42,294 nucleotides of DNA, taken from Desulfobulbaceae bacterium (lineage in GTDB: Bacteria > Desulfobacterota > Desulfobulbia > Desulfobulbales > Desulfocapsaceae). Shown here piece by piece: positions 28,238 to 35,092 of this stretch. Where the stretch lies: assembly GCA_009773475.1 (NCBI GenBank), contig WSXV01000018.1:1-42294 (forward strand), written 5' to 3'. Each line of letters starts with the position of its first letter. The stretch's first letter is position 1. Made by a program: the position numbers and the translations under genes. The notes under the pieces are model-generated. The model was not told the DNA's origin. It ran no database searches and was given only the letters and a program-made list of their open reading frames with translations.

Positions 28238-30478
28238 ATGAAATCCCAACAGCAGTACACCCTGATTGCCACCTGTGCCGCCGGTCTGGAAGATCTGGTG
28301 CAAGAAGAGGTTATGTCCTTTGGCGCTAGCGAGATCGTGCGGGGCAAAGGGGTGATCACCTGGCAGGGAGAGCTGGCCAGCGGCTACCGTGCCTGTCTCT
28401 GGTCCCGTTTTGCCTCCCGTGTCCTCCTGCAGATTGCCACATTTCCGGCACCGGATGATACCGAGTTGTATCGACAGTGCGGCACCATCGAATGGCAGGA
28501 GCACCTATCCAACGGTTCTACCTTTGCGATTGATTGCACCCTGAGTGATTCCGTCATCACCCATAACCAGTTTGCGGCCCTGCGAGTCAAAGACGCGCTG
28601 GTGGATCAGTTCCGGGAGCGCAGTGGCGAGCGGCCTTCAGTTCAGGTGGAACGGCCGGATGTGCAGATCCGGCTGCATATTCATAGCGATCAGGCAATTC
28701 TTACCCTTGATCTGTCCGGCGAGAGTTTGCACCGGCGGGGTTATCGGGTGGAGAGCGCTATTGCCCCCCTCAAGGAAAGTCTGGCCGCAGGTATTGTCGC
28801 CCTGGCCGGATGGAGTAAAGCGATCACCCCTGACACCATGTTTCTCGATCCCATGTGCGGTTCGGGGACCCTGCTCATTGAGGCGGCCCTGATTTATGGT
28901 GATTCGGCGCCCGGTCTGGGACGGAGGTATTTTGGGTTTTTGGGCTGGAGGGGGCATGACGAGGCCTTGTGGCAGCAGCTTGTGGATGAGGCGGTGGCGC
29001 GGGAAGAGGCAGGGCTCAATCGAAAGTGGCCCATGATCCTTGGCTACGACGCTGATCCGGTGGTGGTGGCCGCGGCCCGCAAGAATGTTGAACAGGCTGG
29101 CCTGGCGGAGAAGATTCGGGTCAAGCAGGGGCAGCTTGTCAGCTTGAAACGTCCGGCAGAGAAGGGCTTTCTGGTCTGCAATCCGCCTTATGGGGAGCGG
29201 TTGGGGGAAGTGGATGAGGCAGTGCAGCTCTACCGGGCCTTGGGTCGGGTGATGCGTACGGAGTTTACCCACTGGCAGGTAGGATTTTTTGTTGCCGCTC
29301 CTGATTTCGCGGACCGCTTCGGGTTGTCGTGGACAGCCAGTCATCGACTTTTTAACGGCCCTCTGGCCTGTCGTCTGTTTTGTGCGAAGATGCAGGAGGC
29401 AGAGCCTGAGCCGGTGTTTCAATGGCAGGTTTCACCACAAATATTTGAAGGTGATGCTTCTGATTTCGCCAACCGCCTGATCAAGAATCTGAAAAAGATA
29501 CTGAAATGGGCCGAGCGGGAGAATATTACCTGTTTTCGCGTCTATGACCGTGATCTTCCTGAATATAATGTGAGCATCGATCTCTATGGCAAGTGGGTGC
29601 ATGTGCAGGAGTACGCGCCGCCGTCAACCATTGATCCGGATCTGGCGTCTGAGCGGTTTTCCCAGGCCCTGTCCATGATCCGTGCGGTTCTCGGGGTACG
29701 CCGGGACCGAATTTTCATCAAGACCCGCAAGAAGCAGAAGGGAAAGCAGCAGTACCAGAAGCAGGGCAGTCAAAAAAAGATGTACGAGGTGCGCGAAGGC
29801 AGCTGTTTTTGCCTGGTCAATTTTACCGATTATCTCGATACCGGACTGTTCCTTGATCATCGGATAACGAGAAGCCGCATCGGCCAGCTTGCCGCCGGCA
29901 AGCGATTTCTCAACCTCTTCGGCTATACCGGCACCGCTACCATTCATGCGGCACGTGGCGGAGCGGTATCGACCACCACCGTTGATCTTTCCGCCACCTA
30001 TCTCAGCTGGGCGAGGATGAATCTGGCCTTGAACGGTTACGGCGGTCCTGCCCATGTCACTATCCAGGAGGATTGCCTGCAATGGTTGGAAAGTGGAGGC
30101 CGACCCCTGCCGGATCAGAAGGCAGTGGCCAGAGGGCAGAAGCCCATGCCCTATCAACAGAAAAGGGAGGCGACGCGGCCCTCCAATCAGTATGACCTGA
30201 TCTTTGTTGATCCACCCACCTTTTCCAATACCAAAAAGGACCATCGGGTCTTTGATGTGCAGCAGGATCACGGGCGGCTCCTTGAGCTTTCTATGCTGCA
30301 TCTGGCACCCGGCGGTCTGTTGATTTTTTCCACCAACTTTCGCAAGTTTGTTCTCGATGAGTCTTTGGAGCAGCGTTTTTCCATCCGCGAGATCAGCCGG
30401 GAGACCATTCCTTTTGATTTTGAGCGGAACACCCGGATCCATCGTTGCTGGGAGTTTCGCCACAAGGCTGTTGAGTAG
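28238..30478 (+). CDS. rlmL: Bifunctional 23S rRNA methyltransferase RlmKL (m2G2445/m7G2069)
   Basis: 746 residues, the length of the RlmL-RlmK fusion. The N-terminal half has a THUMP domain (about 1-160) and a RlmL methyltransferase with MCGSGTLLIEAALI near 208 and the catalytic NPPY at 315-318. The C-terminal half is the RlmK methyltransferase with RFLNLFGYTGTATIHAA near 553 and DPPTFSNTKKDHRVFDVQQDH from 658. A TATAAT lies at 28219-28224 without a good -35 partner, and no Shine-Dalgarno is seen, so translation may begin on a short leader. glk follows after 34 bp. Confidence 0.94.
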   Translation: MKSQQQYTLIATCAAGLEDLVQEEVMSFGASEIVRGKGVITWQGELASGYRACLWSRFASRVLLQIATFPAPDDTELYRQCGTIEWQEHLSNGSTFAIDCTLSDSVITHNQFAALRVKDALVDQFRERSGERPSVQVERPDVQIRLHIHSDQAILTLDLSGESLHRRGYRVESAIAPLKESLAAGIVALAGWSKAITPDTMFLDPMCGSGTLLIEAALIYGDSAPGLGRRYFGFLGWRGHDEALWQQLVDEAVAREEAGLNRKWPMILGYDADPVVVAAARKNVEQAGLAEKIRVKQGQLVSLKRPAEKGFLVCNPPYGERLGEVDEAVQLYRALGRVMRTEFTHWQVGFFVAAPDFADRFGLSWTASHRLFNGPLACRLFCAKMQEAEPEPVFQWQVSPQIFEGDASDFANRLIKNLKKILKWAERENITCFRVYDRDLPEYNVSIDLYGKWVHVQEYAPPSTIDPDLASERFSQALSMIRAVLGVRRDRIFIKTRKKQKGKQQYQKQGSQKKMYEVREGSCFCLVNFTDYLDTGLFLDHRITRSRIGQLAAGKRFLNLFGYTGTATIHAARGGAVSTTTVDLSATYLSWARMNLALNGYGGPAHVTIQEDCLQWLESGGRPLPDQKAVARGQKPMPYQQKREATRPSNQYDLIFVDPPTFSNTKKDHRVFDVQQDHGRLLELSMLHLAPGGLLIFSTNFRKFVLDESLEQRFSIREISRETIPFDFERNTRIHRCWEFRHKAVE

Positions 30479-30512
30479 CCTTTCACGTGTGAGATCTTTT
30501 CGGTGAGGTGAT

Positions 30513-31517
30513 ATGACCCTTCTTCTGGCCGCAGATATTGGCGGCACCAAGAGCGTCCTGGCGATTTTTAACCTGGCCGATGACCTGCGGGCGGCGCCGC
30601 TCTTTCAGGCGGTCTATGCCAACCGTGATTTTTCCGGACTTGATGCATTGGGGACTTTTTTTCTCCAGCAGGCCGGGATTAAGCCCGAATATGCCTGCCT
30701 GGCCGTGGCCGGAGTGGTGCGTCATGGCAGGGCCAGGATGACAAATCTGCCATGGGAGATTGGCGAAGAGGAAATTGCCCGCTGTTTTGGCCTGAAGCGG
30801 GTCTGGCTTATCAATGATCTCACCGCCGTCTGCGCCTCCTTACCCTTCCTGGAGCCGGACGATTATCTGGAGTTGCAGGCAGGGGCCCCGGAAGTTGATG
30901 GCGTGCGTGCGGTGATCGCCCCGGGAACGGGGCTGGGCGAGGGCTTTCTGGTGAGGGCTGGCGACCATGTGCGGGCCCAGGGGAGCGAGGGCGGGCATTG
31001 CGATTTTGCCCCCATCGACGCCATACAGGCTGAACTGCTGGCCTGGATGCTCAGCCGTTATCCCGGTGAGCCGGTCAGCTATGAAACGTTCTGTTCCGGC
31101 ATGGGAATTCCCCTGCTCTACGCCTTTTTCAAGGCCTCCGGGATGGCGGAGTCAGAACCGATCCGCAAGGCCCTGGAGGATTCCGTTGACCAGACCCCGG
31201 TGATAGCCTGCGGCGCGATGGAGCCCGGCAATTCCTGCCCACTCTGCGCCAGGGCCCTGGAGACCTTTCTTGCTATCCTCGGTGCCGAGGCTGGAAATCT
31301 GGCCTTGAAACTCTACAGTACCGGCGGTCTGTACATCGGCGGCGGCATCATGCCGCGCCTGGCCGGACGCCTCTCTTTTGCCCCCCTGCTTGCCGCCTTC
31401 AACCGAAAAGAGAAAATGGAGGCCTTGATGCAAAGCATCCCGGTGCGCCTGATCACCCGAGAAGACGCAGCCCTTCTGGGTGCCGCCGGACATGGAAAAA
31501 ATAGAGTTCAGCAATGA
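30513..31517 (+). CDS. glk: Glucokinase (ROK-independent Glk family)
   Basis: 334 residues. The ATP-binding DIGGTKSVLAIFNL opens the protein, INDLTAVCASLP follows near 105, APGTGLGEGFLV near 133, and EGGHCDFAP near 157 carries substrate-contact residues. GGLYIGGGIMPR is a family motif at the C terminus. It phosphorylates glucose with ATP in the cytoplasm. GAGGTG lies five bases before the ATG. It is in line with rlmKL, and an integrase remnant abuts its 3' end. Confidence 0.92.
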   Translation: MTLLLAADIGGTKSVLAIFNLADDLRAAPLFQAVYANRDFSGLDALGTFFLQQAGIKPEYACLAVAGVVRHGRARMTNLPWEIGEEEIARCFGLKRVWLINDLTAVCASLPFLEPDDYLELQAGAPEVDGVRAVIAPGTGLGEGFLVRAGDHVRAQGSEGGHCDFAPIDAIQAELLAWMLSRYPGEPVSYETFCSGMGIPLLYAFFKASGMAESEPIRKALEDSVDQTPVIACGAMEPGNSCPLCARALETFLAILGAEAGNLALKLYSTGGLYIGGGIMPRLAGRLSFAPLLAAFNRKEKMEALMQSIPVRLITREDAALLGAAGHGKNRVQQ

Positions 31518-31535
31518 CGTTTGCTGCGAACCGGG

Positions 31536-31761
31536 GCAAGCTCCCCTGTCCAATGACTGATCAAGCACATCTCGATAGAGAAAAACCAGGGCATTCAAGG
31601 CCTGCCGCTGGGTGGAAGCAGGCACCTTACCCTCCGTTGCCGGATACGAACTCAGTCCGATACGCAAAGTGTTGATAGCGAAGCACCTCCCGTACCTGAT
31701 CCATCAACCGGAGAGCCGGGTTGGGACGAAATTTCGGCCTGTTTTTAATTTGACTTTCCAT
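31536..31761 (-). pseudogene. intI: Integron integrase (IntI) remnant, N-terminal fragment, deleted and frameshifted
   Basis: From the ATG at 31761 the - strand reads MESQIKNRPKFRPNPALRLM then DQVREVLRYQHFAYRTE, the standard start of IntI-type tyrosine recombinases. About ten bases later, in another frame, it continues ATEGKVPASTQRQALNALVF, LYRDVLDQSL, the later part of the same SAM-like N-terminal domain. The middle of that domain (about 30-40 residues) is missing. The whole catalytic domain (the RHRY residues) is absent; homology ends about 20 bp from the glk stop. The gene is read away from the cassettes, as in integrons. It cannot encode an active recombinase. Confidence 0.8.
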
Positions 31762-31945
31762 TTTTCGCCCTATAGCATAGGTAATACATGGAAATTATGG
31801 GGAGATTAGTCAATATATGGACATCATATCGGTTAATTTTCCATAATTTACGATTAATATAAAAATAAATGGAAATACAGTCCATCTATATAGACTAATA
31901 TGATGTAAAATCTTCCACTTATTCAACTGTTAGAGGTCTAAAAAA
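31762..31945. promoter_or_regulatory. attI and cassette-promoter region of the integron remnant
   Basis: The 184-bp gap between the integrase start and cassette 1 should hold attI, the integrase promoter and the cassette promoter. A candidate insertion point is GTTAGAG at 31929-31935, one base from the GTTRRRY core consensus. An inverted repeat (31805-31822 against 31880-31899, imperfect: ATTAGTC...GGAC and GTCCAT...ACTAAT) flanks an AT-rich centre. No convincing promoter hexamers were assigned. Confidence 0.4.
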
Positions 31946-32383
31946 TTGCGTACTTACAAAATCATCCGTATCATTTTGAGCTTTACAGTCCTTGTTTTTC
32001 CCAGTCTCGCATTCGGTGTTGATTTACCACGTGACACTTATGAGCAATCGGCATTTGATTCAGGGTGTGACAAAAATCAAATGAACATGAATATATGCTC
32101 CTATTATGACTTCAAAGTGTTGGACACGAAACTAAATGAGGTTTACCGAACGCAAATAGAGAGACTCAAAGGTACCCCACATGAAAAGCGTCTTATTCAC
32201 GCACAGAGGGCATGGCTTAATTATGTAGAAGCAGATTGTCTTTATCAGAATGGTCCTCGAGAAGAATCTGGAAGTATTTGGTCACTTGAACAAAATACAT
32301 GCAAATCAGCTCATTTTAATGCGCGAATCAAGCTACTAGAGTCATTTCTTGAATGCACTTCGAACGGATGCCCTGGAGTATGA
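31946..32383 (+). CDS. Cassette 1: secreted LprI/DUF1311-like protein (145 aa)
   Basis: TTG start 11 bp beyond the putative insertion core. A signal peptide (IIRIILSFTVLVFPSLAFG) directs the product to the periplasm. The body has the LprI family pattern: GCDKNQMNMNIC, DTKLNEVYRTQIERL, then RAWLNYVEADC and a late cysteine in NTCKSAH, with two more cysteines in the tail ECTSNGCPGV. LprI-like proteins are small disulfide-rich helical proteins; one mycobacterial member inhibits lysozyme, so a protective envelope role is possible but unproven. The stop sits one base before attC1. GC content is lower than in flanking core genes. Confidence 0.8.
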   Translation: MRTYKIIRIILSFTVLVFPSLAFGVDLPRDTYEQSAFDSGCDKNQMNMNICSYYDFKVLDTKLNEVYRTQIERLKGTPHEKRLIHAQRAWLNYVEADCLYQNGPREESGSIWSLEQNTCKSAHFNARIKLLESFLECTSNGCPGV

Positions 32384-32384
32384 T

Positions 32385-32472
32385 CTCTAACCAGTCAATA
32401 AACCTGACCGGAAATAGCCGCGTTCTTAAAATCTGCTAGTCTCTCGGCCGGCAGGTTATTTCAACGTTAGGT
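32385..32472 (+). other. attC site 1
   Basis: 88 bp, from CTCTAAC (32385-32391, one base off RYYYAAC) to the perfect core GTTAGGT (32466-32472). Inner arms AACCTG-a-CCGG (32401-32411) and CCGGCAGGTT (32448-32457) pair with one unpaired A at 32407, the extrahelical base expected of a folded attC bottom strand. Confidence 0.7.
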
Positions 32473-32479
32473 CTTTAAC

Positions 32480-32854
32480 ATGAAAGTTACTTACATTCTG
32501 TTGGGTTCGGCATTTCTGATAATTTCACATTCGGCTGCTTGGTCGCTTAGCGACCAAGAATGTGACTATGCTGGAAATCAATCACAAATGAATGCCTGTG
32601 CAGAGCGCGACTTTGAAACTGCAGACCGTGAACTAAATCTCACCTACAAGCAATTGATGAGTTCAATACCAGAGACAAAGAAAAAGGAGCTTCAGAAAGA
32701 GCAGCGCGCTTGGCTAATAACGAGAGATCCAAAATGTCGCGAAGAAGCAAATGATGAAGCGGAGGGTGGCTCAATGTGGGCAATGTTGTACCAAAGTTGC
32801 CGAGCAACAGCTACGCAATCGCGCATCAAAATACTTAAGCAATGGGAAAAGTAA
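32480..32854 (+). CDS. Cassette 2: secreted LprI/DUF1311-like protein (124 aa)
   Basis: ATG seven bases after the attC1 core. A signal peptide (YILLGSAFLIISHSAAW) is followed by the LprI domain: ECDYAGNQSQMNACAERDFE, ADRELNLTYKQLM, EQRAWLITRDPKC and MLYQSCRATATQSRIKIL, with the four conserved cysteines. It is a diverged relative of cassette 1, not a copy. The stop lies 13 bp before attC2. No terminator or promoter of its own is seen. Confidence 0.8.
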   Translation: MKVTYILLGSAFLIISHSAAWSLSDQECDYAGNQSQMNACAERDFETADRELNLTYKQLMSSIPETKKKELQKEQRAWLITRDPKCREEANDEAEGGSMWAMLYQSCRATATQSRIKILKQWEK

Positions 32855-32867
32855 TGTATCTATCAAG

Positions 32868-32945
32868 ACCTAACCCTACGCTCAAGTTCGCTCCCTTTGG
32901 TCGCTGGGACGCGCCTTCGGCGCGCCCCTTAGCTACACGTTAGGC
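32868..32945 (+). other. attC site 2
   Basis: 78 bp, bounded by the complementary cores ACCTAAC (32868-32874) and GTTAGGC (32939-32945). The interior holds the GC-rich hairpin GCGCGCC-like fold near 32910-32926 and the inner arms GCTCAAG and CTTAGC. Both cores match the consensus. Confidence 0.75.
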
Positions 32946-32959
32946 CTTCGATACAAGTC

Positions 32960-33682
32960 ATGCGCGATCTTAGATTTGTTGCCCACCTCGACATCCTTGG
33001 TATGTCATCAATCGTTGAACGTGACGCAGATGCCGCTTGGGAAATGCTTTCAGATTTGGTCGCTGTTCGAGATAGAACCGAGAGCTACGAGCTTGAGTTC
33101 AGCGACACCAACAAACGTGTGGCCATTCCAGACGTAATACAGTCGGTCACCTTCTCGGACACCATATTGCTATTTACTAAAGGCAGTTCAGATACTGATC
33201 TGCGCTGCATGATCGTATTGGTCACCGAGATATTTCACAAAGCATTATGTCAGTGTGTTCCAGTAAGGGCAGGCATATCGTTTGGAAAATTCTACTTTAA
33301 CATCGAAAAGTCAATGTATGCAGGCCCTGCACTCATTGACGCGTATCGCTCTGGGGAGTCAGCCCAATGGTTGGGAATTTCCCTGTCCGAATCAGTGTAT
33401 CAACGTGCCGTTAGTTTGAATATGGAGAGCGGCAAAAGTAAAGTCGTTGTGCCTTGGGAATTACCGTTAAAAAATGAAACAAAGTCATGTCTCGTGGTTA
33501 ACTGGCCCGCTGTTGCGGCGCATGATTTTACGGTTGCCCCCCCAATATCGGTCGAGCAGTTCTATCAACCGTTTGAGAGTGCTTTTGGCGCACTAGAGCT
33601 ATTGCCTCCTGAAGTGAGAGCCAAATACAACAACACCGTTGAGTTTCTAAATGAACATCTCATTCGCCATGCGCAAGCCTAA
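32960..33682 (+). CDS. Cassette 3: class III nucleotidyl-cyclase-like protein (240 aa)
   Basis: The ATG is 14 bases after the attC2 core; the stop codon TAA is inside the R'' core of attC3 (GCCTAAC). The fold is read from motifs: FVAHLDILGMSS near residue 7 has the first metal-binding aspartate position of class III cyclases; FSDTILLFTKG near 72 supplies the second aspartate; PVRAGISFGKFYF near 107 matches the core beta strand; and SMYAGPALIDAYRSGESAQW near 125 the helix that follows. The C-terminal 70 residues match nothing I know. No signal peptide or membrane segment. Pycsar antiphage cyclases share this fold, but no effector gene is adjacent, so a defence role is only a hypothesis. Confidence 0.6.
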   Translation: MRDLRFVAHLDILGMSSIVERDADAAWEMLSDLVAVRDRTESYELEFSDTNKRVAIPDVIQSVTFSDTILLFTKGSSDTDLRCMIVLVTEIFHKALCQCVPVRAGISFGKFYFNIEKSMYAGPALIDAYRSGESAQWLGISLSESVYQRAVSLNMESGKSKVVVPWELPLKNETKSCLVVNWPAVAAHDFTVAPPISVEQFYQPFESAFGALELLPPEVRAKYNNTVEFLNEHLIRHAQA

Positions 33683-33739
33683 CCCGCCGTTCGAGAGGGA
33701 CGGCGCAAAAGCGCTCCGCCCCTCAACTCTACGTTATGC
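33677..33739 (+). other. attC site 3
   Basis: 63 bp, from GCCTAAC (33677-33683) to GTTATGC (33733-33739, one base off GTTRRRY). GAGAGGGACGGCGC pairs with GCGCTCCGCCCCTC around an AAAA loop, with unpaired bases as in attC folds. It is the last attC seen. Confidence 0.7.
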
Positions 33740-33756
33740 TACAAAGGAACTACTTC

Positions 33757-33870
33757 ATGAGCCCTATTCTTACCAGTCACAGCGGGAAAAAAGGAAAAAA
33801 GGGGACGGATTTATATTTGACACTGTCTTACGAGACAGCACATTACAACCATTTTAAAAGGAGAACGTGA
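33757..33870 (+). pseudogene. Broken fourth-cassette start
   Basis: After attC3 an ATG opens MSPILTSHSG, then the sequence becomes GGAAAAAAGGGGACGGATT, one of the dispersed repeats, followed by copied rubrerythrin leader; the frame ends after 37 codons. I infer that a fourth cassette was cut by the event that brought in the repeat. Confidence 0.35.
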
Positions 33871-34038
33871 TGCCATCAACAACAGAAAATCTTATGGATG
33901 CCTTTGCCGGAGAGAGCCAAGCCAACCAGTAAATAAAAGGGGTCAGAGAAAATTTAAATCCAGAGGGATGTTCAGGTCTTGAAAAATAAGTTTTTTTCAG
34001 GAAGAGGGGAGAAAAAGAAAAAGGGGATGGAATTATTT
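33795..34038 (+). repeat. Three short GGGGACAGATTTATT-type repeats
   Basis: Copies: AAAAAAGGGGACGGATTTAT at 33795-33814, AAAAGGGGTCAGAG at 33935-33948 and AAAAAGGGGATGGAATTATT at 34018-34037. A fourth lies at 42177-42196. All are in the same orientation and all sit at edges of broken or inserted segments. They resemble short motifs common around mobile elements in related bacteria. Confidence 0.55.
33823..33932 (+). pseudogene. Truncated copy of the rubrerythrin leader and first 20 codons
   Basis: 33823-33929 matches 35046-35152: the leader hairpin, the AAAAGGAGAACGT ribosome region and codons MPSTTENLMDAFAGESQANQ, then an immediate TAA. In the 60 coding bases I count seven differences; five are silent and two fall in one codon (Met for Leu). 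So the copy diverged as a working gene before being cut. It cannot make a rubrerythrin. Confidence 0.8.
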
Positions 34039-34072
34039 GTTGAAAGTGAACAGGGTTTGTATCCCTGTTTTC

Positions 34073-34369
34073 TCACTTCCGATATGCCTTGTCATGCTGC
34101 ACATGCAGAGTGACAAGCACCAGAGTCGGCCCTTGGTGCAGGCAGACAATAGTACGGGCGGAGCCGCCGACCCGCAGGGAATAAAGCTGTTCCCCGCTGC
34201 TTGGTTCAATCATGCCATGCAGTTTTTCGAAGTTGAGGCCGGGGTGGCCCCAGAGCTGTGGCAGGTCAAGGGCGTGAAGAAGCTGGAGCATTTTGGCGGC
34301 AGCCTTGCGCGTGGGCAGCTCAGCCGCCATGACGGCCTCATCGAATGCGGGGCGAATTTCAACCTGCAT
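34073..34369 (-). CDS. RelE/HigB-like type II toxin
   Basis: 98 residues. FEKLHGMIEPSSGEQLYSLR, VGGSARTIVCLHQGPTLVLV and LHVQHDKAYRK follow the pattern of RelE/ParE-superfamily mRNA interferases that degrade RNA at the ribosome. The start overlaps the antitoxin gene by 11 bases, so it is translationally coupled. The order antitoxin then toxin is usual. The catalytic residues are not confidently placed. Confidence 0.75.
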   Translation of the reverse strand: MQVEIRPAFDEAVMAAELPTRKAAAKMLQLLHALDLPQLWGHPGLNFEKLHGMIEPSSGEQLYSLRVGGSARTIVCLHQGPTLVLVTLHVQHDKAYRK

Positions 34370-34628
34370 CGGCCCACTTTTTGCTTATTGTGTCCACTTG
34401 CTCGGGTGTTTTTGCTTCTATGGATGGGCGCGAATCCGTAAGAGACGCAACAATGGCCTGTTTGCTTTCCGCTGTCCAGGCCCACATCTGGTGCTTGGGA
34501 ACGGCTTCGACCGGAATCAAAATGATCCGGCCATCCTCCAGGATTTCCAGATCTATGGCATCCCCCGGCTGTATTCCCAGGGAAGGGGGCAAGGTTATGC
34601 GGCGCCTGGCATCAGTTTGTATCAACAT
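34359..34628 (-). CDS. AbrB/MazE-like antitoxin
   Basis: 89 residues. The N-terminal swapped-hairpin DNA-binding domain reads MLIQTDARRRITLPPSLGIQ, PGDAIDLEILEDGRIILIPV. The remaining half (VEAVPKHQMWAWTAESKQAI) is the flexible toxin-binding part. AGGAGG lies nine bases before the ATG. Such antitoxins repress their own promoter, which must lie in the 34629-34700 stretch. Confidence 0.78.
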   Translation of the reverse strand: MLIQTDARRRITLPPSLGIQPGDAIDLEILEDGRIILIPVEAVPKHQMWAWTAESKQAIVASLTDSRPSIEAKTPEQVDTISKKWADAG

Positions 34629-34649
34629 GGTGAATGTCCTCCTTTTTTT

Positions 34650-34895
34650 TTAGCATAGCACAGGATGTCTTTTGGGGCAATACCCTTTTGCCCATATCTC
34701 CAGCATTGGGGTATCCTGGTCTTCCAGGGTCAAGTACGGTTTGTCGGGGAATGTACTTCTGGCAAGAGTCGTTTTTCCAGATTGGTGTGGACCGGCAATG
34801 GCAATAACCGGAAACCCTTTGGCAAGGCGCGTGATGGTTACTAAGCGACTCGTTTGATCATGGAAAAATCTTCGCAGGATCGTACAATTTGTCAA
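34650..34895 (-). pseudogene. Truncated AAA (DUF4143-type) ATPase
   Basis: The frame reads LVTITRLAKGFPVIAIAGPH, QSGKTTLARSTFPDKPYLTL, EDQDT: the P-loop start of the AAA_14/DUF4143 family, which normally runs about 400 residues. Homology ends near 34720 and the frame stops at 34650, just before the antitoxin leader. An ATG at 34861 gives MIKR in another frame, so there is also an early frameshift. Probably inert. Confidence 0.65.
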
Positions 34896-35092
34896 TTGTA
34901 TTTACATATTGTACAAGAGGCGGGCAGGCTGCCCTGATTTACAGCACATGGACTGTCCGGTTTTACCGTGGGAATTTAGAAAAAACGGGACAAACAAAAA
35001 AACGGCAGTAATATTGTCTGGAGTTTGAATTCACTTCATTCCATCCTGTCTTTCGAGACAGCACATTACAACTATTTCAAAAGGAGAACGTT
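34896..35092. promoter_or_regulatory. Leader of rubrerythrin with a UNCG-loop hairpin
   Basis: The hairpin CTGTCT-TTCG-AGACAG occupies 35046-35061, 31 bases before the rubrerythrin ATG. The truncated copy keeps the same stem with loop TACG, so the UNCG class of tetraloop is preserved. The ribosome site AAAAGGAGAACGTT follows. No PerR- or Fur-type operator was recognised. Confidence 0.5.

Larger units (their letters stand above)
31536..33739. mobile_element. Decayed chromosomal integron: integrase remnant plus three cassettes
   Basis: An intI fragment on - is divergent from three promoterless genes on +, each closely followed by an attC-like site ending in GTTAGGT, GTTAGGC and GTTATGC. Gaps between gene and attC are 1-13 bp, or the stop lies inside the attC (cassette 3), as is normal for cassettes. 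With integrase dead, cassettes can move only if an enzyme acts in trans. Confidence 0.78.

Noticed and set aside
29624..30550. 308-codon open frame on - opposite rlmKL
   Set aside because: Shadow frame with composition unlike real proteins; rlmKL motifs are clear.
33870..33932. 20-codon peptide MPSTTENLMD... as a functional small protein
   Set aside because: It is the truncated start of rubrerythrin; a functional role is unsupported.
34037..34441. 134-codon open frame on + across the toxin gene
   Set aside because: Shadow of the toxin/antitoxin genes on -.
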